A DNA stretch of 64,000 nt from Mycoplana azooxidifex (GCF_014196765.1 NZ_JACIEE010000002.1:582428-646427); one strand, 5' to 3'; counted from the first letter of the stretch, positions 19,185-28,862 are shown. The notes: generated by a model not told the origin, from the letters alone. Numbers and translations are program-made.

Positions 19185-19410
19185 GCGCTGGAGCGTACCC
19201 CTTTTTCGGGGGCATACCTCCTTTTTTCGTAAATGAAATTCGCGCGTGAAACGTTAGAGTGCGGGAAGGCCGGCATCCGCCGGTCTCGGGCGCGCGTCGC
19301 AACCGCGGCGCGTGGGATCAGTCTGCCGAGGACTGGGGTGCTGCGGGCCGCACAGCGGTAATCTCCCGCGCACGTCGCCCGGCGACATCTGTAACACGGG
19401 GAAAATTCGC

Positions 19411-20295
19411 ATGGCCAAAGGCACCTGGTATTCGTCGCTCGGCGATTATGGGCTCTTCGAGGATAAGTGGTTCGGCGAGTTGAGGGCGCACAGCCACAGC
19501 TCCACCAAGGTGACGATGGTGGCGTCGAACGGTGTCAAGCTCAGCATCGTCGGCACCGGGTTGAAGGTGAACAGCGACGGCGAGCCGGTCTCGGGCACCA
19601 TCAAGTCGATCACCTTCCTGACCCGCAGCGGCGACAAGCTGAACGAGTTCACCGGCCTGAACGTCAAGGCGTCCGAGATGCATCAGTCGACCGCCAACTT
19701 CGGCTGGGAAGGGATGCGCATCCTCGTGCTCAAGGGGGACGACACGCTCACGGGTTCCTCCAAGTCCGACACGCTCTACGGCTACGGCGGTCACGACACC
19801 CTCAAGGGCGGCAACGGTCACGACCGGGTCTACGGCTATGACGGCAACGACAAGCTCAACGGCGATGCCGGGGACGACTGGCTGATCGGCGGCAACGGCA
19901 CCGACACGCTGAAGGGCGGCACCGGCAACGACATGCTGAACGGCGGCATGAGCCGCGATACCCTCACCGGCGGCTCGGGCGCCGACCTGTTCCTGTTCGT
20001 GGTGCCGGAGGAGAGCACCGTCGGAAAGGCCGGCCGCGACATCATTACCGATTTCAGCCGCTCGCAGCGCGACAAGATCCAGCTCGACGTGATGGACGCG
20101 GACGTGAAGAAGAGCGGAGACCAGGATTTCACCTTCATCGGCACCAAGGCCTTCACCGCGGCCGGCCAGATCCGCTACGAGAAGATCGGCGGCGACACCA
20201 TCGTCTACGGCAACATCGACAGCGACAAGACGGCCGAATTCGCCTTCGTCCTCGATCTCTCGATCAGCCTCAAGGCCTCCGACTTCATCCTCTGA
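19411..20295 (+). CDS. RTX-type calcium-binding secreted protein
   Basis: A 294-residue protein with a run of RTX nonapeptides (GGxGxDxLx) at about residues 118-195, e.g. GGHDTLKGGNGHDRV and GGTGNDMLNGG, followed by the common RTX C-terminal module LFLFV...GRDIITDFSRSQRDKI. There is no N-terminal signal peptide, as expected for type I secretion. The N-terminal 110 residues have no enzyme motif I know. GGGGAAAA precedes the ATG. No type I exporter is adjacent. Confidence 0.9.
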   Translation: MAKGTWYSSLGDYGLFEDKWFGELRAHSHSSTKVTMVASNGVKLSIVGTGLKVNSDGEPVSGTIKSITFLTRSGDKLNEFTGLNVKASEMHQSTANFGWEGMRILVLKGDDTLTGSSKSDTLYGYGGHDTLKGGNGHDRVYGYDGNDKLNGDAGDDWLIGGNGTDTLKGGTGNDMLNGGMSRDTLTGGSGADLFLFVVPEESTVGKAGRDIITDFSRSQRDKIQLDVMDADVKKSGDQDFTFIGTKAFTAAGQIRYEKIGGDTIVYGNIDSDKTAEFAFVLDLSISLKASDFIL

Positions 20296-20334
20296 GGCCT
20301 CGATCGCCGCCGGGGACAATCGCATGCGGCAAAT

Positions 20335-20465
20335 CCCCTCCGGCCTGCCGGCCATCTCCCCCACAAGGGGGGAGAAAACCTGGGGCGCGCCCGTCTGCCC
20401 AATTGAAGGCCTCGGCGGCGCGGCCAGGTTAAGCCCTCCCCCTCGTGGGGAGGGTTGGGGAGGGG
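20335..20465 (+). repeat. RIME-type repeat, copy 3
   Basis: Same orientation and layout as copies 1 and 2: left hairpin with CTCCCCCACAAGGGGGGAG and right hairpin CCCTCCCCCTCGTGGGGAGGG. It fills the gap between the RTX and DUF1491 genes. Confidence 0.85.
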
Positions 20466-20542
20466 ACTTCATTCTCATACGATACCCCTGCGACCCGCAG
20501 GCCCCGGTTGCCACCGCGGGCAGTGGCCGCTATTGACCGCTG

Positions 20543-20923
20543 ATGCGCCTGAAAACCGAGATCTTCGCCGCAGCCCTGGTCCGCAACGTCTTCGCCCGCG
20601 GCGACTTTGCCGCGATCGAGCGCAAGGGGGCGGCCGAAGGCGGCGCGCTGTTCATCCGCCAGTCTTACCGGGATGGCACCGAGACGCTCTATGCGCCGGC
20701 ACCGCAGAGCTTCTTCGACGAGGACGACAGCGGCAGCCGCCTGTTCGAGCGCCGGCTGGACCGACAGCCGCGCGAGACCGTCGCCGATGCCCTTGCCCGC
20801 GAGATCCGCTTCGATCCCGACCTCTGGATCGTGGCGCTTGAAACCGAGGATCTCGGCGGCCTCGTCGAAATCGGTACGGACGACCGCAAGGACGACGGCA
20901 GCGATCCCCTGTTCCGCCGGTAA
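20543..20923 (+). CDS. DUF1491-family protein
   Basis: A 126-residue soluble protein matching DUF1491: MRLKTEIFAAALVRNVFARGDFAAIERKG without its full run here, then GGALFIRQ, and an R-E-I-R-F-D-P-D-L-W-I-V-A-L-E block near the C-terminus. It is widespread in alphaproteobacteria with no known role. It follows a repeat element and precedes a small membrane-protein gene on the same strand. Confidence 0.88.
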   Translation: MRLKTEIFAAALVRNVFARGDFAAIERKGAAEGGALFIRQSYRDGTETLYAPAPQSFFDEDDSGSRLFERRLDRQPRETVADALAREIRFDPDLWIVALETEDLGGLVEIGTDDRKDDGSDPLFRR

Positions 20924-20996
20924 CAGCGCCGCGGCTCGACCTGTGCGAGAAGTGGCGTGTGGGAAATTTCTCCCGGCAGCAGTTCAGGAGGTCGTG

Positions 20997-21116
20997 ATGT
21001 CTGCAGTTCTGCCAGCTTTCGTCGCCTTCGTCGCCCTGATGTACGTGGCCACCATGATTGCCGCGATCCGCGCCGAGCGGCGCGAGAGGGTACGGGCGCC
21101 GCACCGGTTCTACTGA
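20997..21116 (+). CDS. Small 39-residue membrane protein
   Basis: A short gene with a strong AGGAGGT ribosome site 4 nt before the ATG. The product has one hydrophobic helix (AVLPAFVAFVALMYVATMIAA, about residues 3-23) and a basic tail (IRAERRERVRAPHRFY), a single-pass protein with the tail in the cytoplasm. Its stop overlaps the convergent DUF2336 gene by 7 bp. Not recognised; the coding call rests on the ribosome site and the membrane-helix composition. Confidence 0.55.
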   Translation: MSAVLPAFVAFVALMYVATMIAAIRAERRERVRAPHRFY

Positions 21117-22087
21117 TGTCCGCCCTGTCGCGCGAAGGCTCGCCCGCGCCCGGCCTGTCGCTTTCCCTGCGCAGCCCGGCGCCGGCTCTCGCCGTCCCGC
21201 CTGTCTGCGTCGGTTTGGCCCGCGTCCGAATTGGCCGGCGCCAGCGGCTGGCCGGCATAGGTATAGGCGTCGGCGCGCCGCCAGCTTTCCACCCGTTCGA
21301 TGCAGGCCGCCCGCCCGAGATCGGCAACAAGCGCCGCGGCGCGACTTTCCCCCCGTGCTGCTTCCGCAGCTTCCGCAAGGTGGGGATAGAGCCGCGAAAG
21401 CATCATGGCGCTGTCTTCGGCCGGGGCGCCGAGCGCCACCAGCGTCGTTGCCAGTTGCAGCCCGGAAACGTCGAGCAGAATGCGTTCGCTGAGCCACTGG
21501 CTGCTGCCCAGCGCGTCGGCAAGCGCAACACAGAACATGCCGGTCTCGCCGGCACGGGCGAAGCGAACGATGAGGGCGAGATGCACCTCGCCGATAGCGA
21601 CGAGCCCGATGGGTCCGGTCTCCGCGGGAGCCTGCGCCCGCACCAGCGCCTTGAGCTCTTCGCGCAGTTCGTCTTCGCGGGCGAGGCGCCGGGCCTCCGT
21701 CGCCGCCGGATCGACCGTCACCGGCCCGCGGCTGCGATGCTGGCGATGCAGGTCGACAAGGCGCTCGATCATCTGCGGCGACAGGTCGTCGCGGCACTCG
21801 ATGGCGCGGGCATGCGCGGGCGAGGCGGTGTGCAGGATCTCCATCAGCAGGCGCGGGGACAGCGCCGCCGACCGGGTGAGGAAGATGGCGGCGATCTCGA
21901 TCGGCTCGCGGGCGATGAACAGCGACGTCGCCTCCGGAACGGCGGCGCATTGCGAAAGGGCTGCGACCGCCTGGCGGCGCGCCTCGTCGCTGGAGGCGAG
22001 ATAGGTGGGAACGAACAGTTCGTGGAATTGCCGGTGGTCGGATCGGGACGGATGGGCCAGGCTCTCGAAGCTGGAAACGGTCGCCAT
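21110..22087 (-). CDS. DUF2336-domain protein
   Basis: A 325-residue alpha-helical repeat protein resembling DUF2336 (HEAT-like): FVPTYLASSDEARRQAVAALSQCAAVPEA, ALSPRLLMEILHTASPAHARAI and similar helices. The C-terminal 50 residues are rich in Arg/Asp/Gln and look disordered. The start is taken at MATVSSFESLAHP; a GTG 63 nt upstream would add unrelated residues. DUF2336 proteins in alphaproteobacteria are uncharacterised or envelope-linked. Convergent with the small membrane-protein gene. Confidence 0.82.
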   Translation of the reverse strand: MATVSSFESLAHPSRSDHRQFHELFVPTYLASSDEARRQAVAALSQCAAVPEATSLFIAREPIEIAAIFLTRSAALSPRLLMEILHTASPAHARAIECRDDLSPQMIERLVDLHRQHRSRGPVTVDPAATEARRLAREDELREELKALVRAQAPAETGPIGLVAIGEVHLALIVRFARAGETGMFCVALADALGSSQWLSERILLDVSGLQLATTLVALGAPAEDSAMMLSRLYPHLAEAAEAARGESRAAALVADLGRAACIERVESWRRADAYTYAGQPLAPANSDAGQTDADRRDGESRRRAAQGKRQAGRGRAFARQGGHQ

Positions 22088-22752
22088 CAGGACGATGTCC
22101 TTCTGCCGCCCCGGCTGCGGTCTTTCCAGCGCTCGAAAACTGTCCCCCACGACGCACCACTCTTACGCAAAGACAGCCATTTCCCGGTGCATTCCGCGCC
22201 GATCCCTACCGCTTTGGGATGGCGAGGCCTGCGGCGGGTCAGCGGTCCGGAGAGAACCGCAAAGCCGCGTGAAAACCTTGATCGCCAACAATTAGACGAA
22301 AAGAATTAGCAAGATGTTAACCGTATTGGCGCAACTTCTCGCACATAGGGATGGGCAGTATCGGAGGCGTCTCCGTGCTATTCTTCCCTTTAAACGCGAA
22401 CGTTGCGTCGCATCCGATGCAACGGCGCTTCGAAGGCAAGGTGCGATGCACCGGATCCCTTCGCCGCAGGCCCCTGTTCGGGGATGGTGCCGAACCGGCG
22501 CCGATGCGGCGACAAGGGAAGTGGCGACGGCGGTGCAGATGATTGCACTCCGCGCGGGACGGCAGCTGGAAGAACTTTTCCCCAATCGGGAAACCTTTGC
22601 AGCCCTGTTGCCGTTCAAGGTCCGGTTGTGGTGTTAAGGTCCAGCGTATGAAACCGCAGCCCCGGACGGATCCGGTGGCACTGGCCCGTAAAGCGGGCAG
22701 GATGAGATTAGTGCAGTACTTCATCCGTCTCGGTTCTTGTTAGGAGGCGAGA
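22088..22752. other. 665-bp region without a supported gene
   Basis: The sequence has short open frames on both strands but none with a ribosome site or a recognisable protein. It probably contains the DUF2336 promoter and the promoter of the small gene at 22753. A short palindrome, GGTGCGATGCACC, lies near 22440. Nothing else stands out. Confidence 0.4.
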
Positions 22753-22950
22753 ATGGCAGACGTGGTACGAATTCAGGAACGACTGTCGCGCAAGCCGCAG
22801 CGCGCGAAGGTGTGGCACGAGGCCCCGGCCGCCGTGCTCTTCTTCACCGGCGTCCGCTACGAACGGCTGACCCCGGCGCTCGTCGCCGCCGAAGCGCGCG
22901 CAAGCCGGCGGCGACCGAACCCGAAGCCGGGCAAGGACGCCTGCCGCTAG
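22753..22950 (+). CDS. Small basic hypothetical protein, 65 residues
   Basis: A strong TAGGAGG site lies 6 nt before the ATG. The 65-residue product is basic at both ends (RIQERLSRKPQRAKVW and ARASRRRPNPKPGKDACR) with a hydrophobic APAAVLFFTGVRYERL centre. No family is recognised. The ribosome site and independent location support it as a real gene. Confidence 0.6.
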   Translation: MADVVRIQERLSRKPQRAKVWHEAPAAVLFFTGVRYERLTPALVAAEARASRRRPNPKPGKDACR

Positions 22951-23120
22951 GCAAGGCCGCGGCGGCCACGGCCCCCGTGCCGTGGTGGTCGATGGCCGTC
23001 TTGCAGGCACGGCGCAGGCCCACGCGGGCGGACGATGTACGCTCGGCGATATCCTTCGCCGTCGTGCGTGCCGGATACTGAAATTCCACAATATTCCAGA
23101 GATTGGCCGAAGGCTGCGAT

Positions 23121-23681
23121 CTATTCGATCGTACTCTCGTCGATCGCCTCGCAGCCGGCATTGCCGAGGAAGGCGCGGGCCGCCTCGTCCATCGTCGCGG
23201 TCGGCACGAAGGTGCGTAGCACTGCATAGCCGTCGTCGACCGGCATCTCCACCAGGATCGACTGGGCAAGGGCTGCCGGCAGCGCCTTGCGGATGGCGTT
23301 GAGCTGGATCGGCGTGGCGACGACGACGTCGAGCGCGCCGGCCACCGCCGTCCGGTCGTTCATGCTGAACACCTCGTTGGCCGAGCTGTCGAACACCCCG
23401 ACCGACCAGAACGGCACGCCGGCCGGCGCATAGAGCCGCACCGGGGCCTCGCCGACCGAAAACGCGCAAGCCCCGACCCGCATGCCCGGATCGTCGTTGA
23501 TCAGTCCGCCGCGGCTCGCAGCCGTGTTCGGCAGCGGATAAAAGCGCAGCGGTTCGCCGAGGTCGGCGATCCGGGTGTAGGCGTCGTTGCCGGTGAAGTA
23601 GGGCACGGCGAGGATGATCAGGATGTGGAGGGCGGCAGCCCCCACCAGCCCGACGAGGATCGTAAAGAGGATGCTACGCAT
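23121..23681 (-). CDS. DUF1254-type exported protein
   Basis: A 186-residue protein with an N-terminal membrane/signal helix (ILFTILVGLVGAAALHILII) and a periplasmic part carrying the motifs NDAYTRI, LINDDPGMRVGACAFSV and FWSVGVFDSSANEVFSMNDR. This matches the short rhizobial DUF1254 proteins. It overlaps the upstream DUF1214 gene by 8 bp, so the two are made together. DUF1254 and DUF1214 also occur as halves of one longer protein in other bacteria. Confidence 0.85.
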   Translation of the reverse strand: MRSILFTILVGLVGAAALHILIILAVPYFTGNDAYTRIADLGEPLRFYPLPNTAASRGGLINDDPGMRVGACAFSVGEAPVRLYAPAGVPFWSVGVFDSSANEVFSMNDRTAVAGALDVVVATPIQLNAIRKALPAALAQSILVEMPVDDGYAVLRTFVPTATMDEAARAFLGNAGCEAIDESTIE

Positions 23682-24261
23682 CGGCGCATCCCGTCCGCTT
23701 GATCGACGGCATCGAAAGGTCGATGACGCCGGAACTGCCGGCGGTCGGCGTGTCGAGCAGCGTCATCACCAGGCGGAACGGCTGGCCCGGTGCGATCGAA
23801 AGCCAGTTTCCGGGCTGCGCGGTTGGGGCGACGTGGACGACGATCCTGCCGTCCGCCTCGCGCAGCGTCGTCCAGGAATTCAGCCCGGCCGGCATGCCGG
23901 GTGCCAGCGCCACCGGCCGGCCGTCTGGCGTGCTCGCGTGCAGCGTCCACAGCCGGGCAGGGGGCGTCAGCCCGACAATGTCGTAGGCGCAGCGGCCGGA
24001 AAGCGCGTTGCCGCCGCTGTCCTGGGCGGCGCGGAAGATCAGGCCCTCGGCGCTGCCGAACAAGAGCGCGCCGTCGCGGGCGCGGTGGGCCTTGGCATAG
24101 GGGTCCGCGCCGGCCGTCTGGGCGTCGGGAAAGGCGTGCCAGGGACCGAGCGCGATCGACCCGAACCCGATCGTCGCCTTCAGCGCCCAGACGGCCGATG
24201 CCGTGCCGAGGCCGAAGGTGATGGCGAGAGCAAGGGCGACGAGAAGCGGAATACGGAACAA
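23674..24261 (-). CDS. DUF1214-domain exported protein
   Basis: A 195-residue protein with an N-terminal helix (LLVALALAITFGLGTASAVWAL) and the DUF1214 core: DPYAKAHRARDGALLFGSAEGLIF, GRCAYDIVGLTPPARLWTLH, LNSWTTLREADGRI and LSIAPGQPFRLVMTLLDTP. The only reasonable start is a TTG after GGTAGG. It is upstream of, and overlapping, the DUF1254 gene. Function unknown; the pair is probably periplasmic and acts as a split version of the DUF1254-DUF1214 fusion. Confidence 0.85.
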   Translation of the reverse strand: MFRIPLLVALALAITFGLGTASAVWALKATIGFGSIALGPWHAFPDAQTAGADPYAKAHRARDGALLFGSAEGLIFRAAQDSGGNALSGRCAYDIVGLTPPARLWTLHASTPDGRPVALAPGMPAGLNSWTTLREADGRIVVHVAPTAQPGNWLSIAPGQPFRLVMTLLDTPTAGSSGVIDLSMPSIKRTGCADA

Positions 24262-24444
24262 ATCGGCCTACCGGTTGGATACGCGAGCGGATCGCCACGA
24301 ATGTGAGGTCGCGGCGAGGGCTTCGGCACGGAGCATTGCATGATTCCGCTGCGAAAATCGATGCCAAACGCAACGTGAGGCGGGACAATCGCAGGCGTGG
24401 GTGGGTGTATCGAATATGCCCATCCTCGTCCTGCCGCGCTCCAC

Positions 24445-24572
24445 CCCCTCTGCCCTGCCGGGCATCTCCCCCTCAAGGGGGAGATCGGCTGGAAGCGAGA
24501 GCCTGCCGCCTTAGCGGAGGGAGGCATTGCCGCACGTAGCCCTCCCCCTTGTGGGGAGGGGTTGGGGAGGGG
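24445..24572 (+). repeat. RIME-type repeat, copy 4
   Basis: Left hairpin CTGCCCTGCCGGGCATC then CTCCCCCTCAAGGGGGAG, a diverged middle, and right hairpin CCCTCCCCCTTGTGGGGAGGGG. The left half is repeated in inverted orientation 160 bp downstream. Confidence 0.82.
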
Positions 24573-24624
24573 ACTTTCATATGAGGGAGGTGTCCGCACG
24601 GCTCCCGCACCAAGCGTTTCTGAG

Positions 24625-24669
24625 GCTGAGGTCACTCAGGCGGAGATCACTGGGGCGGAGATCGCAGAG
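24625..24669 (+). repeat. Three 15-bp tandem units
   Basis: Imperfect units GCTGAGGTCACTCAG, GCGGAGATCACTGGG and GCGGAGATCGCAGAG, followed by a degenerate fourth. The unit length and composition are close to the 15-bp repeat at the start of the polysaccharide deacetylase gene (34333-34377). Confidence 0.65.
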
Positions 24670-24734
24670 GCGGGGAGGCAGAGATGCGGAGGTCCAGATC
24701 GCCGGCGCCTGCTTGAGCCGGGGCCGTGCCACAC

Positions 24735-24781
24735 CCGATCTCCCCCCTTGAGGGGGAGATGCCCGGCAGGGCAGAGGGGGG
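24735..24781 (-). repeat. RIME half-element, copy 5, inverted
   Basis: The reverse complement of the left half of copy 4 (CCCTTGAGGGGGAGAT, then GCCCGGCAGGGCAGAGG). Together with copy 4 it makes long inverted arms of about 45 bp separated by about 250 bp. Confidence 0.75.
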
Positions 24782-24865
24782 TGGCAGACGGTTTCTCTGC
24801 CCCGGATCCACATGCAGATCGCCGACGGAGTGCTACCTTGCCCCTTACGGAAAGCGTGGCGTCCC

Positions 24866-27028
24866 CTACAACGCCGCCACGCGCCCGTCGGCCTTGAGCG
24901 GCTTGGCCTCGTTCAGGTCCTTCGCAATGGTGCGCAGCAGCCTCGTCACGCCCACCGAGAGCGAGCGCGGCCGGACCAGTGCCGGCAGGGCGTTTTCGGG
25001 CTGCTGTTCGGCGGCAGCGGTGGCTTCGGCGAGTGCCTGCGGGCCGGGCAGCGGGTTCTCGATGCCGGGGATCGCCCGCAGCTCGATGCCCTGGTGGGCG
25101 TAGTCCATCAGCCGCTTGAAGGTCATCGCCGGCAGCGAGCCGCCGGTCATGTTGTTGGTCGAGGTGTAGTCGTCGTTGCCGAACCAGACGGCGGTCGTGT
25201 AGTTGCCGGTGAAGCCGGCGAACCAGGCGTCGCGGTAGGCCTGGGTCGTCCCCGTCTTGCCGCCCGTGACGATGCCTGCGTTGAGCGCCGCCTTGCGGGC
25301 GGTGCCGTTGACCGGGATGTTGACGAGCATGCGGTTCATGTCGGCATTGGCCCGCTCCGAAAGCACGCGTTCGGCCGGCGGCGCGTCGCGGGAGAAGTCG
25401 TAGAGGATGTCGCCGTCATAGTTCAGGATCTGGGTGATGCCGTGCCGGCGCGACTGCACCCCGCCCGCCGGAAAGACGGCATAGGCGGTCGCCTGGTCGA
25501 GCACGGTGACCTCCGAGGTGCCGAGCGGCATCGTCTTGTCGGTGCGGATCGGCGTTTCCACCCCCATGGCCTTCGCCATATGGGCGATCGCCTCGGTGCC
25601 GAGATAATCCTTGGCGAGGCGGACCGGGACGGTGTTGATCGACCGGGCGATCGCCGACATCAGCGTCACCCGGCCGGCATAGCTGCGACCGTAGTTCTGC
25701 GGCGACCAGCCGCGCCAGGTGATCGGCGCATCGACGATGGTGTCCTCCGGCGTCTTGCCCTTCTCCATCGCCGCCGCATAGGTATAGACCTTGAACGAGG
25801 AGCCCGGCTGGCGCAGTGCCTTGGTGGCGCGGTTGAACTGGCTTTCACCGTAGTCGCGCCCGCCGACCATGGCGCGCACCGGTCCGCCGTTCTCGATCAT
25901 CACCAGCGCGCCCTGCTTGACGTGGAAGCTCTCGCCATATTGCCGCAAGCCGGTCTCGACCGCCTCTTCGGCGGCCGCCTGCAGGCCGGGGTCGATCGTG
26001 GTGCGCACGATCAGCGAATGCTGGGCAAAGGGACGGGCGATGCGCTGGACCTCGTCGAAGGCCCAGTCGAGGAAGAAGTCTGGCGCGGTCCGCTCCTGCC
26101 GGTCGATGACGCTCGCAGGATTCCGCCGCGCGGCGATCACCTGGCCCTCCGACATCAGCCCACCCTGCACGAGGTTGGTCAGCACCTCGTTGGCGCGGGC
26201 GCGCGCGGCCGGCAGGTTGACGTGCGGCGCGTAGCGGGCAGGGGCCTTGAACAGGCCGGCCAGCATGGCGGATTCGGCGAGATCGACATCGGTGACGCCC
26301 TTGCCGAAGTAGAACTGCGAGGCCGCAGCCACGCCGAACGTGCCGCCGCCCATGTAGGCGCGGTCGAGATAGAGCCGCAGGATCTCCTTTTTCGAAAGGT
26401 TCGCCTCCAGCCACACCGCCAGGAAAGCCTCCTTGATCTTGCGCTCGATCGTGCGCTCGTTGTTGAGGAACAGGTTCTTGGCGAGCTGCTGCGTCAGCGT
26501 CGAGCCGCCCTGCACGACGCCGCCGGCACGCGCATTCTCCGTCATGGCGCGGGCAAGGCCGAGGAAATCGATGCCGAAATGGTCGAAGAAGCGCCGGTCC
26601 TCGGTCGCCAGCACCGCCTTGATCAGGTGGTCCGGCAGCTCGTCGATCGGTACGGAATCCTCGTGGATGATGCCGCGATGGCCGATCTCGTTGCCGTAGC
26701 GGTCGAGGAAGGTGACGGCGAAGTCGCTCTGGTTGCGCCAGTTGCCCTTCGTCTCCTCGAAGGCCGGCAAGGCGAGCGCCAGAAGCAGCACGAAGCCGGC
26801 CGCGCCCAGGTTCATGCCTTCGCCGGCGATCTCGAACACCGCCCGCTTCCAGCCCTTCATCTGGAAGCGGCGGAAGAAGATGGTGATCTCCTCCCAGATC
26901 TCCGCCAGCCGGAAGCCGGCGTTCCAGATGGTGCTGTCGATCCAGCTGTCGATCCGCAAAAGGATGTGGCGCTTGCGGCGGCGCGGCTTCTGCTCAGGCT
27001 CCGGGGCGTCCAGACGGTTGTCCTGCAC
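24866..27028 (-). CDS. Class A penicillin-binding protein (PBP1A family)
   Basis: A 720-residue bifunctional peptidoglycan synthase. A basic cytoplasmic N-terminus precedes one membrane helix (about 75-90). The GT51 glycosyltransferase domain shows [10 protein letters not shown] and [13 protein letters not shown]; the transpeptidase shows SxxK in [13 protein letters not shown] in RSINTVPV and GGKTGTTQ. All catalytic motifs are intact. The start is a GTG preceded by GAGGATG; no ATG is available near it. Divergent from the YcgN-type gene. Membrane-bound, acting in the periplasm. Confidence 0.94.
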   Translation of the reverse strand: MQDNRLDAPEPEQKPRRRKRHILLRIDSWIDSTIWNAGFRLAEIWEEITIFFRRFQMKGWKRAVFEIAGEGMNLGAAGFVLLLALALPAFEETKGNWRNQSDFAVTFLDRYGNEIGHRGIIHEDSVPIDELPDHLIKAVLATEDRRFFDHFGIDFLGLARAMTENARAGGVVQGGSTLTQQLAKNLFLNNERTIERKIKEAFLAVWLEANLSKKEILRLYLDRAYMGGGTFGVAAASQFYFGKGVTDVDLAESAMLAGLFKAPARYAPHVNLPAARARANEVLTNLVQGGLMSEGQVIAARRNPASVIDRQERTAPDFFLDWAFDEVQRIARPFAQHSLIVRTTIDPGLQAAAEEAVETGLRQYGESFHVKQGALVMIENGGPVRAMVGGRDYGESQFNRATKALRQPGSSFKVYTYAAAMEKGKTPEDTIVDAPITWRGWSPQNYGRSYAGRVTLMSAIARSINTVPVRLAKDYLGTEAIAHMAKAMGVETPIRTDKTMPLGTSEVTVLDQATAYAVFPAGGVQSRRHGITQILNYDGDILYDFSRDAPPAERVLSERANADMNRMLVNIPVNGTARKAALNAGIVTGGKTGTTQAYRDAWFAGFTGNYTTAVWFGNDDYTSTNNMTGGSLPAMTFKRLMDYAHQGIELRAIPGIENPLPGPQALAEATAAAEQQPENALPALVRPRSLSVGVTRLLRTIAKDLNEAKPLKADGRVAAL

Positions 27029-27265
27029 GGCGGTTCATCCTCATGCGCGCAAGCCCGGGGCGCGCGATCTCTAAAAGACGATATCAGGCTATCGCCATGG
27101 ATAAAACAACAGGGTTTCCGTTCCGTTGCGGCCGCGTTCACGTTGTCGCGAAGGCTTGCGCGCAGGACACAGTGGCGGCCGGGACATCTCCCGGAAATCC
27201 AGCTTTGCATGTCTGTGAGCGCGCTTTTGCTTGACCTTTTGGCCCGTGAGGTCCAGTGGACGGGC

Positions 27266-27775
27266 ATGAGCGCGCAGAACGAGGTGAAGAAGGCCCCCGT
27301 TGCCGACGGTAACGAGCTGCCCTTCTGGCGGACCAAGACGCTTTCCGAGATGTCGGGCGGCGAATGGGAGAGCCTGTGCGACGGCTGCGGGCTGTGCTGC
27401 CTCAACAAGCTCGAGGACTGGGCCACCGGCGAGATCGTCTGGACTTCGATCCGCTGTCAGCTGCTCGACGACGAGAGCTGTCGCTGCAAGGACTACGAAA
27501 ACCGCCAGGCGACCGTGCCGGACTGCATCCGCCTGACGGTGAAGTCGGTGGCCGAGATCAGCTGGCTGCCGCCCACCTGCGCCTACCGCCTGGTCCGCGA
27601 CGGCCACGACCTCTACTGGTGGCATCCGCTCGTCTCCGGCGATCCGCAGACCGTGCACCAGGCCGGGATCTCCGCCCGCGGCCGCACCGTGGACGAAGTG
27701 GGCATCGACGTCGAGGACTTCGAGGACTATCTCGTCACCTGGCCGCTGGAAGTGGGCAAGACGGGCAACCGCTAG
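27266..27775 (+). CDS. YcgN-type cysteine-cluster protein (UPF0260)
   Basis: A 169-residue protein with the cysteine pattern [15 protein letters not shown], then [25 protein letters not shown] and LPPTCAYRL. This is the YkgJ/YcgN cluster, thought to bind zinc or an Fe-S centre. It ends in [19 protein letters not shown], the hallmark of UPF0260. The biochemical role is unknown. An ATG at 27208 in frame would add 19 hydrophobic residues, but homologues usually start near MSAQNEV. Confidence 0.9.
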   Translation: MSAQNEVKKAPVADGNELPFWRTKTLSEMSGGEWESLCDGCGLCCLNKLEDWATGEIVWTSIRCQLLDDESCRCKDYENRQATVPDCIRLTVKSVAEISWLPPTCAYRLVRDGHDLYWWHPLVSGDPQTVHQAGISARGRTVDEVGIDVEDFEDYLVTWPLEVGKTGNR

Positions 27776-27980
27776 CATCCGCTGCGTCCTCGTTCGACCC
27801 GTGCCGGCCCTGACCGGTTCCGTGGCGCCTGCCAGCCGCAGTTGCGGTTCTCCCCGCCTTGCCCGCGGCGATCACGCAAAAGTCATCACGGCCATGCCTT
27901 TCGTCATCTGCAAGCCCTAGAGCGGTCACGGGCGGCTCCTATGTTTCTCCACGTAGGGACGAATGCCAAGGAGAAACAAA

Positions 27981-28817
27981 ATGATAACCGACACTCTTCA
28001 GACCCGTTCCAGGGCGTTGCGCAAGGCGCTGGTGCTTGCGCTCGCCCTGCCGCTGGCGCTGCCCATGGCAGGCGCGCTGCCGGCGATGGCGCAGGATGGC
28101 GGCTCGCCGCCGGCCGTCACCGGCGAGCGCGGACAGGATGCCTCGAAACGGGAAGCCCGCATGGATCGCGGCCACATGGACCGTGGCATGGACCGCGACC
28201 GTCGCGGCTACCGGCACGATCGCGATGGCGACGGTGACCGGGACCGCGACCGCGGCCATCGCTGGCACCACCAGTGGTCGGGCGAGCGGCTGGCGACGCG
28301 CCTTGCCGCAGCCGAGGTCGCAGCCGGCATCAAGACGGCACAACTCGACGCCTGGCGCAGCTTCACCGCAGCCCTCGTCGATTTCGCCACCCCCATGCCG
28401 CACCGCGGCCGGCCCGGCGGACCGGGCACGATGGATGACGATGCCGCCGGCGGTCCCGGCGAAGGCATGCCGATGGAAGGCCAGATGGACGACATGAGCG
28501 CAGGCGACGTGCCCGCCGGCCAGCAGGCGGCACCGGGCGATGCGGCCGGTGCGCAGCCACCTGCTTCCGGCGCGCAGCCTCCTGCCTCCGGCACGGCCGA
28601 GCAGGTGACGCGTCCCGATGGCCCCCGCCTCGGTCGCGGCCGGCCCTCCGGCTTCGATTTCCTCGACCGCGTGATCCTACGCGTGGAGGACCGGGCGGCG
28701 AAGGCCGAACGGCTGAAGACGGCAAAGAGCGCGCTCGAAGCCGTACTGGAACCGGGCCAGCGGGAGATCATTGAACGCTACCTGACGCCGAAGCGCGGCC
28801 ACGGCGGCCGGCGCTGA
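27981..28817 (+). CDS. Exported Asp/Arg-rich protein with CpxP/Spy-like tail
   Basis: A 278-residue protein with a signal peptide ending AMA (about residue 38) and AAGGAG 8 nt before the ATG. The mature N-terminus is an Arg/Asp/His-rich low-complexity stretch (RDRRGYRHDRDGDGDRDRDR). Two helical parts follow, RLATRLAAAEVAAGIKTAQL and AERLKTAKSALEAVLEPGQR, separated by a Gly/Pro/Met linker with a direct PPASGAQPPASG repeat. The helices recall LTxxQ (CpxP/Spy) periplasmic proteins, but this is a weak inference. Confidence 0.78.
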   Translation: MITDTLQTRSRALRKALVLALALPLALPMAGALPAMAQDGGSPPAVTGERGQDASKREARMDRGHMDRGMDRDRRGYRHDRDGDGDRDRDRGHRWHHQWSGERLATRLAAAEVAAGIKTAQLDAWRSFTAALVDFATPMPHRGRPGGPGTMDDDAAGGPGEGMPMEGQMDDMSAGDVPAGQQAAPGDAAGAQPPASGAQPPASGTAEQVTRPDGPRLGRGRPSGFDFLDRVILRVEDRAAKAERLKTAKSALEAVLEPGQREIIERYLTPKRGHGGRR

Positions 28818-28832
28818 GGCTTGCCAGAAACC

Positions 28833-28856
28833 GGCGGGGCGCGTGCTCGCCCCGCC
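28833..28856. terminator. Bidirectional terminator between convergent genes
   Basis: A perfect 9-bp stem, GGCGGGGCG (28833-28841) and CGCCCCGCC (28848-28856), with a 6-nt loop, lies between the stops of two convergent genes and is followed by TCTGTTTC. Confidence 0.65.
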
Positions 28857-28862
28857 TCTGTT

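Larger units (their letters stand above)
24262..24865. other. 604-bp repeat-bearing intergenic region
   Basis: This gap before the penicillin-binding protein gene is almost wholly repeat: a full RIME copy (24445), a 15-bp minisatellite (24625) and an inverted RIME half (24735). No gene is supported. The convergent-looking hairpins may end transcripts of the PBP gene, which runs leftwards into it. Confidence 0.6.

Noticed and set aside
19200..19230. CCCC/GGGG hairpin with T-runs as a terminator
   Set aside because: The T-run lies in the loop and the stem is only four pairs, so it was not listed.
22314..22637. A 107-codon frame in the gap before 22753
   Set aside because: No ribosome site, and overlapping frames of similar length occur on both strands.
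24812..27265. Long plus-strand frame ahead of the YcgN-type gene
   Set aside because: It is antisense to the penicillin-binding protein; only the part from 27266 is family-like.
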